A stretch of 64,000 bases of DNA from JAJXWB01 sp965246795 (GTDB taxonomy: Bacteria > Pseudomonadota > Alphaproteobacteria > Rhizobiales > Beijerinckiaceae): the NCBI GenBank assembly GCA_965246795.1, contig CBDFFN010000006.1, positions 104,088-168,087 on the forward strand. Reading direction: 5' to 3'. Under the pieces are notes generated by a model, which worked only from the letters and a program-made list of their open reading frames with translations, was not told the origin of the DNA and searched no databases. Made by a program: the position numbers and the translations under genes. Positions 34,199 through 41,813 of this stretch are shown here, one piece after another; position 1 is the stretch's first letter; the number at the start of each line of letters is the position of its first letter.

Positions 34199-35653
34199 AT
34201 GAGTCGTGCTCGACTTCCAGCGAGCCGGGCGAAGCTGGGCCTGAAGGTCGGTCTCCTGGATGCGACGCTGGCCTTTGCCGCGCCGTGTCTCGCCTATTTC
34301 GTCCGTGATCCGAACGTCCTCGAGAGCGTCGATCTCGCAACATTGCTAATCTATGGCGCCCTGTCGGCGATCGTCTCGACGATCCTGTTCCGCGCCTTCC
34401 GCATCGCGCAGGCGATGCCACAGTTCTTTTCGTTCCACGATGCCGTCGAGATCGCAAAGGCGTCCGGACTTTCCGTGGCGGTGATCGCCGCCATCCTGTT
34501 CACCGTCACGCGGCTCGAAAATCTGCCGCGGTCGATCCCGATCATCCATTTCCTTCTTCTGACCGCGTTCCTCGTTTCGGGGCGCCTCGCGCGTCGGGCG
34601 CTAAGCCAGCGAGCCGATCGGGGTGCGGTGCCGACGCGCACGGAACAGGAAGAGGCGGTGCTGCTCATCGGCGCCACGCGTCTCGCCTGGTTCTACGTGC
34701 GAATCATCGACATGTTCGGGCTCGGGCACAGGCGTGTGCTCGGCATCCTCGACGTGGAGAAGGGGCTGACTGGCCGCTCCGTCTTTGGTCATTTCGTACT
34801 TGGTACGCCGGACGATGCGCGGCATCTCGTCGAAGACTTTGCCGCCCACGGCATCCCGGTGCGCGCCTTCGTCATCTGCGAGCGGGGCCGAAGCGCGTCG
34901 GCGGCTTTGGGCGCATGTCTTGCGACAGTTGCCTGCGACCACGGCATTGCCGTCGAAGACCTCGCGAGACAGCTCGGTATCGACGAGGACGACAGCGTCG
35001 AAGAGACAACTGTCCCGCTTTATTCCCGGGACGTGCCGAAGTATCTGCGGGCGCGTCGCATCTTCGATGCAGCCTTGAGTGCGGTTGCGCTCGTGGCGCT
35101 TTCGCCGGTTCTGCTGCTCGTCGCCGCCGGTGTCTGGTCCAAGCTCGATGCGCCCGTCATCTTCTGGCAACAGCGAGTCGGACGAAACGGTTGTCCGATC
35201 CGTGTTTATAAGTTCCGCTCCATGGCGAACCCGTTCGACAAGACCGGCCGGCTACTCTCCGCGAGCGAGCGCGCCTCCTCATTCGGAGATTTCTTACGCG
35301 CCACGCGGCTCGACGAGCTGCCACAGCTGTACAATGTGATGCGCGGCGACATGGCTCTCATCGGCCCTCGTCCCCTTTTGCCCAGGGATCAACCGGCGAG
35401 CGCCGACGTCCGCCTCTCCGTTGCGCCGGGCATCACGGGATGGGCACAGATCCACGGCGGCAAGCTTGTCGGTGTCGCGGAGAAAAATGCGCTCGATGAA
35501 TATTATGTCCGCAACGCGTCGCTTCGTCTCGATGCGCGGATCGTGCTGAAAACAATGATAACCGTTTTCTTCGGAGATCGGCGACAGGATGTGCCCGATG
35601 CGCGGGAACCGGCGCAGGCGGACAATGACGACGACGATCGAGCGGCCGCGTAG
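34199..35653 (+). CDS. Polyprenyl-phosphate sugar-1-phosphate transferase (exopolysaccharide initiation)
   Basis: A 484-residue membrane protein. Four hydrophobic helices lie in the first 150 residues, then a CoA-binding-like middle domain (VLLIGATRLAWFYVRIID), another helix near 290-315 and the C-terminal bacterial sugar-transferase domain: RRIFDAALSAVALVALSP, VYKFRSM, RATRLDELPQLYNVMRGDMALIGPRP. It is a WcaJ/ExoY/PssY-type enzyme that starts repeat-unit assembly on undecaprenyl phosphate. GGGGAGGG precedes ATG 34199. No other polysaccharide genes adjoin, so the pathway is elsewhere. It precedes thrS by about 100 bases. Confidence 0.92.
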   Translation: MSRARLPASRAKLGLKVGLLDATLAFAAPCLAYFVRDPNVLESVDLATLLIYGALSAIVSTILFRAFRIAQAMPQFFSFHDAVEIAKASGLSVAVIAAILFTVTRLENLPRSIPIIHFLLLTAFLVSGRLARRALSQRADRGAVPTRTEQEEAVLLIGATRLAWFYVRIIDMFGLGHRRVLGILDVEKGLTGRSVFGHFVLGTPDDARHLVEDFAAHGIPVRAFVICERGRSASAALGACLATVACDHGIAVEDLARQLGIDEDDSVEETTVPLYSRDVPKYLRARRIFDAALSAVALVALSPVLLLVAAGVWSKLDAPVIFWQQRVGRNGCPIRVYKFRSMANPFDKTGRLLSASERASSFGDFLRATRLDELPQLYNVMRGDMALIGPRPLLPRDQPASADVRLSVAPGITGWAQIHGGKLVGVAEKNALDEYYVRNASLRLDARIVLKTMITVFFGDRRQDVPDAREPAQADNDDDDRAAA

Positions 35654-35754
35654 GCTACCTCGATTAGCCTTTCCCCGCCATTCCGTTTGATCTAGAACCC
35701 TGCGCTTCAGACCGCTTACGCCGATTGGTTTCGGCGAGTGAGCAGGGAGCGACC

Positions 35755-37737
35755 ATGATTTCGGTGACTTTCCCCGACGGCGCATCGCGCGCCTTCGAGC
35801 CCGGCGTATCCGGCCTCGACATCGCGAAATCCATTTCGCCCTCGCTCGCGAAACGTACGGTCGCAATGACGATCGACGGCACGTTGAGCGACCTCGCCGA
35901 TCCTGTCACACGGGATGCGCGCATCGAGTTCGTTTCGCGCGACGATCCGCGCGCGCTCGAACTCATCCGCCACGATGCCGCGCACGTGCTCGCGGAAGCG
36001 GTGCAGGCGCTTTATCCCGGCACGCAGGTGACGATCGGCCCCGTCATCGAGAACGGGTTCTATTACGACTTCTTCCGTAACGAGCCGTTCCGACCCGAAG
36101 ACTTTGCCGCCATCGAGAAGAAGATGCGCGAAATCATCGCGCGCGACCGTCCCTTCACGAAGGAGGTCTGGAGCCGCCCCGACGCCATCTCGCATTTCGA
36201 AAAGGCGGGCGAGGCGTTCAAGGTCGAGCTTGTCGAAACTATTCCTGCCGACCAGTCGCTGAAGATGTACCGGCAGGGCGACTGGATGGACCTCTGCCGC
36301 GGTCCGCACATGACGTCGACCGGCAAGATCGGCAGCGCGTTCAAGCTGATGAAAGTCGCGGGCGCGTATTGGCGCGGCGATTCCAATCGCCCGATGCTGT
36401 CTCGCATCTATGGGACGGCCTTCGCGACGCAAACTGATCTCGACGATTATCTGCATCGCCTCGAAGAGGCAGAGCGTCGCGATCATCGAAAACTCGGCCG
36501 CGAGATGGACCTGTTCCATTTTCAGGAGGAGGGACCGGGCGCGGTCTTCTGGCATCCGAAGGGCTGGACGCTTTTTCAGACGCTGACGGCCTACATGCGG
36601 CGGCGTCTTGCCGGCGACTATCAAGAAGTGAACGCACCGCAGGTGCTCGACAAGAAGCTGTGGGAGGTCTCCGGCCACTGGGGCTGGTACAAGGAGAACA
36701 TGTTCATGGCCCGGCCGGCCGGCGACGAAGCCGAGACCGAGGACGAGCGCATCTACGCGATCAAGCCGATGAACTGTCCAGGCCACGTGCAGATTTTCAA
36801 GCACGGCCTGCGTTCGTATCGCGAATTGCCGATGCGGCTGGCCGAGTTTGGCATCGTGCACCGATACGAGCCATCGGGCGCCATCCACGGCGTGATGCGC
36901 GTGCGTGCCTTCACGCAGGACGACGCGCATGTCTTCTGCATGGAAGAGCAACTCGCCGCCGAGTGCCTCAAGATCAACGATCTGATCCTGTCGGTGTACG
37001 GCCATTTCGGCTTCGGGAAGGTCGTCGTGAAACTCTCGACGCGGCCGGAAAAGCGCGTCGGCACGGATGCGATGTGGGATCACGCCGAGGCCGTGATGAT
37101 GCGCGTCCTCGACGAAATCCGTGCGCGTCACGGCGATGTCGTCACAACATCCGTCAATCCGGGCGAGGGGGCCTTCTACGGTCCGAAATTCGAATACACG
37201 CTTCGCGACGCGATCGGCCGCGAGTGGCAATGCGGTACGACGCAAGTCGACTTCAACCTGCCCGAGCGGTTCGGTGCATTCTACATCGCCTCGAACAGCG
37301 AGAAGACGACGCCGGTGATGGTGCACCGGGCGATCTGCGGTTCACTCGAGCGCTTCATCGGTATCCTGATCGAGCATCACGCGGGTCACCTGCCGTTGTG
37401 GCTATCGCCCGTGCAGATCGTCGTTGCGACGATCACGCAGGAAGCCGACGATTTCGCGATGGAGGTTACCGCGCTCGCGCGCAAACGCGGCCTACGCGTC
37501 GATGTCGATCTCCGCAACGAGAAGATCAACTACAAGGTGCGTGAGCATTCGCTGGCGAAAGTGCCCGTGCTGCTGGTCGTCGGCCGCAAGGAGGCAGCCG
37601 AGCATACCGTGTCTGTGCGGCGCCTCGGCTCGCAGGGCCAGACGTCGGGTGGCCTCGATGATGTTCTGGCCGCGTTGGTGGACGAGGCGACACCGCCCGA
37701 CCTTCGCGCGGAGTCGGTTGCGGTTGCAGCGGAGTGA
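35755..37737 (+). CDS. thrS: Threonyl-tRNA synthetase
   Basis: A 660-residue class II synthetase. In order: TGS domain (1-60), editing domain with HDAAHVLAEA (about 75-80) and SAD region (CRGPHM), class II core with motif 2 (FGIVHRYEPSGAIHG) and motif 3 near ALERFIG-type (SLERFIGILIEH), and a C-terminal anticodon-binding domain (WLSPVQIVVATI ... VRRLGSQGQ). It charges tRNA-Thr and clears Ser-tRNA-Thr. GGGAG supports ATG 35755. About 100 bases precede the start; I could not make out a T-box or operator. The next gene begins two bases after the stop. Confidence 0.98.
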   Translation: MISVTFPDGASRAFEPGVSGLDIAKSISPSLAKRTVAMTIDGTLSDLADPVTRDARIEFVSRDDPRALELIRHDAAHVLAEAVQALYPGTQVTIGPVIENGFYYDFFRNEPFRPEDFAAIEKKMREIIARDRPFTKEVWSRPDAISHFEKAGEAFKVELVETIPADQSLKMYRQGDWMDLCRGPHMTSTGKIGSAFKLMKVAGAYWRGDSNRPMLSRIYGTAFATQTDLDDYLHRLEEAERRDHRKLGREMDLFHFQEEGPGAVFWHPKGWTLFQTLTAYMRRRLAGDYQEVNAPQVLDKKLWEVSGHWGWYKENMFMARPAGDEAETEDERIYAIKPMNCPGHVQIFKHGLRSYRELPMRLAEFGIVHRYEPSGAIHGVMRVRAFTQDDAHVFCMEEQLAAECLKINDLILSVYGHFGFGKVVVKLSTRPEKRVGTDAMWDHAEAVMMRVLDEIRARHGDVVTTSVNPGEGAFYGPKFEYTLRDAIGREWQCGTTQVDFNLPERFGAFYIASNSEKTTPVMVHRAICGSLERFIGILIEHHAGHLPLWLSPVQIVVATITQEADDFAMEVTALARKRGLRVDVDLRNEKINYKVREHSLAKVPVLLVVGRKEAAEHTVSVRRLGSQGQTSGGLDDVLAALVDEATPPDLRAESVAVAAE

Positions 37738-37738
37738 A

Positions 37739-38779
37739 ATGACCCGCCTCCCAATCGTCGCCGCATTCGGCTGCGATGTCGCGGGCATGATCTTTCGCTC
37801 GGCCCTCGCGCTTGTGGCCTCTCTTGCTTTTGCGGCGGGGCATGTAGCGCTTGCGCAATCCATGATCTCGCCGTTGTCGCCACCGACGGCCCTATCGCCG
37901 CCTGCGATCAATGCGCCGCCCTCGGCCTCGACACCACCCGCCGCGCCGTCGGGCGCGCGCGCCATGCCGTCTGCGGTCGAGCCAGGCCGAAGCTCGATCT
38001 ATCTCTCCGCAATCTATGCCGCCGGCGACACGCAGCCTGTCCTCGGTGGGCTAAAATGGCGCATTTTCCGCGAGCAGGCCGAAGCGGACGGCAGCCATCA
38101 GGTGGTCGCCGATTCCACCGAACCGTCGCCTCTGTTGGTTCTCGCCGACGGGTCTTACGTCGTCCATGCCGCTTTCGGTCTCGCGGGCGCGACCAAGCGC
38201 ATCGATCTGCGTGGGCAAAGCGCCAGCGAGCGCCTTGTCCTCAACGCCGGCGCCCTGCGCATCATCCCGATGCTGGGAGAGACACAGATCGCGCCGAACC
38301 GCGTGTCGCTCTCGATCTTTGTGCCCGAGCGCAACAATCCCGAGGGCCGCCTCGTCGCGTCCAATCTGAAGCCCGGCGATCCCGTTGCGCTTCCCGAGGG
38401 CACCTATCACATCGTGTCGACGCTCGCGGACTCGGGCTCCGGCTCGTCCGGTGGTGTTATAACGCCGACGAATTCGGTCGTCACCGCCGACCTTCGCGTG
38501 CAAGCCGGTAAGCTGACTGAAGGTACGCTGCGGCACCGCGCGGCGCTGATGACTTTGAAACTGGTTAACAATGTCGGTGGTGAAGCGCTGGCGAATACGG
38601 CCTTCACGGTGCTGACGCCGGGCGGCGACGTGATCCGCGAATTGATCGGTGCGTTTCCTTCGCTCGTTCTCGCGGAGGGCGAGTATGTCGCCATCGCGCG
38701 GCACGAGGGAAAGACGTTCCAGTCGGTCTTTCAGGTCCAATCGACGCTCGACCGTGACGTCGAGATCAAGTCGAAATAG
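37739..38779 (+). CDS. Hypothetical secreted protein with repeated beta modules
   Basis: A 346-residue exported protein. The signal peptide ends near residue 40 (HVALAQ), followed by a Pro/Ser/Ala linker (about 42-80). The rest has three similar modules, each with a hydrophobic strand and a (L/P)A-(E/D)G-(S/T/E)Y hairpin: VLADGSYVVHAAF, ALPEGTYHIVSTL and VLAEGEYVAIARH. This looks like tandem beta-sandwich domains. GGAG precedes ATG 37739, two bases after thrS. I do not recognise a family name. It is probably co-transcribed with thrS. Confidence 0.62.
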   Translation: MTRLPIVAAFGCDVAGMIFRSALALVASLAFAAGHVALAQSMISPLSPPTALSPPAINAPPSASTPPAAPSGARAMPSAVEPGRSSIYLSAIYAAGDTQPVLGGLKWRIFREQAEADGSHQVVADSTEPSPLLVLADGSYVVHAAFGLAGATKRIDLRGQSASERLVLNAGALRIIPMLGETQIAPNRVSLSIFVPERNNPEGRLVASNLKPGDPVALPEGTYHIVSTLADSGSGSSGGVITPTNSVVTADLRVQAGKLTEGTLRHRAALMTLKLVNNVGGEALANTAFTVLTPGGDVIRELIGAFPSLVLAEGEYVAIARHEGKTFQSVFQVQSTLDRDVEIKSK

Positions 38780-38808
38780 GTTGAAGGTCAGCGGAGACCG
38801 GAACGCGA

Positions 38809-39045
38809 ATGCAGATTTTCTTTGTCGAGATCAAATGCGCGCTCGGGCGCACCTATTCTGTTGCAAACGCGCTGGCGGAGGCAGAAATCGCGTCTGAAAT
38901 CTATTCCATAGCAGGCGATTACGACATCCTTGCCAAGTTCTATCTCGAGGCTGGTCAAGATATCGGGCACTTTGTCGGCGAGAAAGTCCAACCGATTTCC
39001 GGTATCGTCGACACGAAGACCATCATCACTTTCAAAGCCTTCTGA
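38809..39045 (+). CDS. Stand-alone Lrp/AsnC ligand-binding (RAM) domain protein
   Basis: A 78-residue protein consisting only of the alpha-beta RAM domain: MQIFFVEIKCALGRTYSVANAL, ASEIYSIAGDYDILAKFYLEAGQDIGHFV, and VDTKTIITFKAF. There is no helix-turn-helix, so it cannot bind DNA by itself; such proteins may sense amino acids or form mixed oligomers with Lrp-type regulators. It follows the secreted-repeat gene by 29 bases. Confidence 0.88.
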   Translation: MQIFFVEIKCALGRTYSVANALAEAEIASEIYSIAGDYDILAKFYLEAGQDIGHFVGEKVQPISGIVDTKTIITFKAF

Positions 39046-39148
39046 CGCAACGGAAGATCATGCGTCATCAATACTTGGATGATCGCATTAAGTCCTTTGA
39101 AAAGCCTTCTGTTGCACCGTCTTGGTTCCGGTCTCAACGGTCCAATGC

Positions 39149-40912
39149 ATGTCGTTCATCAAAATCGTCGACGAAAGCGGTGCGCTCATGGCGGGCGCCA
39201 GACGGCTGGCTTTTCAGCTTGTCGACCGCCTCGCTGTCCCGGCTTTCGTGCTCGATGACCAATGCCGGGTGCTTGTCTGGAACGGGCCCTGCGAGCGACT
39301 GACCGGCATTTTGGCCAGAGACGTCATCGGCACGAAAAATCACTGGCGCGCCTTCTATAACGAACCGCGGCCGTGTCTCGCCGACCTCGTCGTGCAAAAG
39401 CAGGTCGAGCAGACCGAAGATCTCTACACCGTCCGTCACAAGACGGCGGGGGGTGACGGCGTCTTTGCCGAGAACTGGTGCGTGATGCCGCAGGTCGGCA
39501 AGCGTCTCTATCTCGCCATCGACGCGAGCCCTGTCTACGACGACACGGGCCGCATGATCGGCGCCATCGAAACGTTGCGCGACATCACCGAGCACAAGAA
39601 GGCTGAGGCCGAGATCGAACATCTCGCCGCGCACGACCCTGTCACCGGCCTCGCAAACCGCACATCGTTCACCTCTTATCTCGCAGGGCTCGACAAACGC
39701 GGCGTCAGTTACGCGCTCGTGCATGTCGACCTCGACCGCTTCAAGGAGATCAACGATACACTCGGCTATCACGCCGGTGATGCGATCCTGACCGAATGCG
39801 CGGGGCTCTTCGAACGCACGTTTCCGGATGCCTTTGCCGCGCGCATCGGTTGCGACGAATTCGCACTCGTGATGGAGCGCGTAGGAAGTCGCAATCGCAT
39901 CGCGCGCATGTCGGCAGATCTTCTCGCCCAAGCCGGAGAAGGTATCTTTCTCGACGGCACAAACATCGCGCTGTCCTTCAGCATCGGTGTTGCGATGGTG
40001 CCATCCGACACCGACAAGGGCATGGCGGCCGACCGCTATGCGGACCACGCGCTCTACCTCGCGAAGACGGCTGGCGGCGGCACCTTTCGATTCTTCGAGC
40101 CGGCGCTTGCGGAGCAATGCACGATGCGCCGCGCCGCGATAGGCGATCTGCGTCGCGCCGTCGAACGGCGGGAATTTGTCCTGCACTACCAGCCGATCAC
40201 GCGGCTGAACGGCGAGGTCACCGGCTTCGAAGCGCTCGTGCGTTGGCTGCATCCTGTGCGCGGCATGGTCCCACCGTCTGAATTCATCCCGCTCGCCGAA
40301 CAGAGCGGACTGATTGGGCCGATCGGCGAATGGGTTTTGCGTCAGGCTTGCACGGATGCCGCAAGCTGGGCGCATCCGCTGCAGATCGCCGTAAACCTTT
40401 CACCGGTGCAGTTTCGGCTCGGCGATATCGCGCAGACGGTTCACACGGTGTTGCTTGAAACAGGACTTGCCGCGCCGCGCCTCGAGCTGGAGCTCACCGA
40501 AAGCGCGATGGTGGAGAACGAGTCGCGCACGCTTGCAGTGCTGCGACGCCTGAAGAATCTTGGCGTGCGCATCGCAATGGACGATTTCGGCACGGGCTAT
40601 TCGTCGCTCGGCTATCTCCAGGCGTTTCCGTTCGACAAGATCAAGCTCGATCGCGCCTTCACGGCGCGGCTCGGCCACAACGATCAAAGCGATGCGATCA
40701 CGCGTGCCGTCATCGGCCTCGGGCACACGCTCTCGCTGCAGATCCTCGCCGAAGGCGTCGAGACGATTGCGCAACGCGATTTCCTCGCAGCGGAACACTG
40801 CGATCTCATCCAGGGCTATCTGTTCGGCCATCCCGCGCCGATCGAAACTTATGCTGAATGGGTCGGCATCGACGTCGAGCCCGAGACGCCAGCGCTCAGC
40901 TGCGCGGGTTGA
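39149..40912 (+). CDS. PAS-GGDEF-EAL sensor protein (probable c-di-GMP phosphodiesterase)
   Basis: A 587-residue cytosolic protein. A PAS domain covers about 25-140 (VPAFVLDDQCRVLVWNGPCERLTG), then GGDEF (about 150-310) and EAL (about 335-585). The GGDEF loop reads GCDEF with Cys235 in place of the second Gly, so cyclase activity is doubtful. The EAL site is complete: FEALVRW with Glu361, LTESAMVENES, MDDFGTGYSSL, KIKLDRAF and AEGVET. It is therefore likely a phosphodiesterase. The start is uncertain: ATG 39149, TTG 39122 or ATG 39188. It overlaps the convergent crotonase gene by 17 bases. Confidence 0.9.
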   Translation: MSFIKIVDESGALMAGARRLAFQLVDRLAVPAFVLDDQCRVLVWNGPCERLTGILARDVIGTKNHWRAFYNEPRPCLADLVVQKQVEQTEDLYTVRHKTAGGDGVFAENWCVMPQVGKRLYLAIDASPVYDDTGRMIGAIETLRDITEHKKAEAEIEHLAAHDPVTGLANRTSFTSYLAGLDKRGVSYALVHVDLDRFKEINDTLGYHAGDAILTECAGLFERTFPDAFAARIGCDEFALVMERVGSRNRIARMSADLLAQAGEGIFLDGTNIALSFSIGVAMVPSDTDKGMAADRYADHALYLAKTAGGGTFRFFEPALAEQCTMRRAAIGDLRRAVERREFVLHYQPITRLNGEVTGFEALVRWLHPVRGMVPPSEFIPLAEQSGLIGPIGEWVLRQACTDAASWAHPLQIAVNLSPVQFRLGDIAQTVHTVLLETGLAAPRLELELTESAMVENESRTLAVLRRLKNLGVRIAMDDFGTGYSSLGYLQAFPFDKIKLDRAFTARLGHNDQSDAITRAVIGLGHTLSLQILAEGVETIAQRDFLAAEHCDLIQGYLFGHPAPIETYAEWVGIDVEPETPALSCAG

Positions 40913-41753
40913 TCGGCGTGTTTGTCGTCCAGTCCCACGTCCCCTGATCGCGGTCGCGTACGGCCTCCTTCCAGCCGACGTTTTCGGCGCGCTGCTTGAA
41001 CGCATAACCTTCAGGCGAGTGTCGTGTGATGCCGTCGAAAATCGTCGCGAACATCTGCGTCTGCCGCAAACCCATCGCTTCGATGGCCTGATTGATCATT
41101 AGCTTCTGCATCATGAGCTGGTTCGTCGGCACCGTCGCCATGCGCTGCGCAAGTGCCTCGACCTCCGCGTCGAGATCGGCGGCAGGCACGGCCTTATGCA
41201 CGAGGCCGATCCGAGACGCCTCGACGCCATCGATCTTGTCGCCGGTGAAGAGCATGCGTTTCGCTTGTTCGGGCCCGAGCCGGTAAACCCACATGGCCGT
41301 TGTCGGACAACCCCACACGCGCGCCGGCATGTAGCCGATGCGCGCATCCTCGGCCATCACGACAAGATCGCAGCAGAGTGCGATATCGGACCCGCCGGCA
41401 ACCGCAAAACCCTGAACTTTGCAAAGCGCTGGCTTGTGCGAGCGCCAGAGGCTCATGAAGCGCTCCGTGTTGCGCATCATGAAGGCATAGTCCTGCATCG
41501 GGTCCCAGGGCATGTCCTGCGTGATCGTGTTGCGTCTGGTGTTCTGCGCGTAATAGGTGAGGTCATAGCCGGCACAAAAGGCGTCACCCGCGCCTGAAAG
41601 CACAATCACGTGGACGCGCGGATCGTCGTTGGCGCGCGCGACGCATTCTTCGAGTTCGCGCGGCACATCGTCGTCGATTGCATTCATCACGGCGGGCCGG
41701 TTGAGCGTGATCCGCGCGATGCGATCGTCGGCCTCGTAGAGCACTTTTGGCAT
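40896..41753 (-). CDS. Enoyl-CoA hydratase/isomerase family protein (crotonase)
   Basis: A 285-residue crotonase. NRPAVMNAIDDDVPRELEE, IVLSGAGDAFCAGYDL (oxyanion loop) and VQGFAVAGGSDIALCCDLVVMAEDARIGYMPA form the CoA-ester core. The Glu pair of classical hydratase is not clear (VWGCPTTAMW replaces it), so another crotonase activity is possible. GGAGGAAG upstream fixes ATG 41753. It follows the YfhO-type gene by 60 bases on the same strand. Confidence 0.87.
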   Translation of the reverse strand: MPKVLYEADDRIARITLNRPAVMNAIDDDVPRELEECVARANDDPRVHVIVLSGAGDAFCAGYDLTYYAQNTRRNTITQDMPWDPMQDYAFMMRNTERFMSLWRSHKPALCKVQGFAVAGGSDIALCCDLVVMAEDARIGYMPARVWGCPTTAMWVYRLGPEQAKRMLFTGDKIDGVEASRIGLVHKAVPAADLDAEVEALAQRMATVPTNQLMMQKLMINQAIEAMGLRQTQMFATIFDGITRHSPEGYAFKQRAENVGWKEAVRDRDQGTWDWTTNTPINPRS

Positions 41754-41813
41754 GTCTTCCTCCGCAACCACTCGGTTGCGAGGAACATGCAGGTCAGACG
41801 CGCGGCGTCAAAA

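Noticed and set aside
35716..37326. Long minus-strand open frame antisense to thrS
   Set aside because: thrS is certain and this frame has no recognisable domain.
39134..40375. Minus-strand open frame antisense to the PAS-GGDEF-EAL gene
   Set aside because: No domain; the plus frame has complete EAL motifs.
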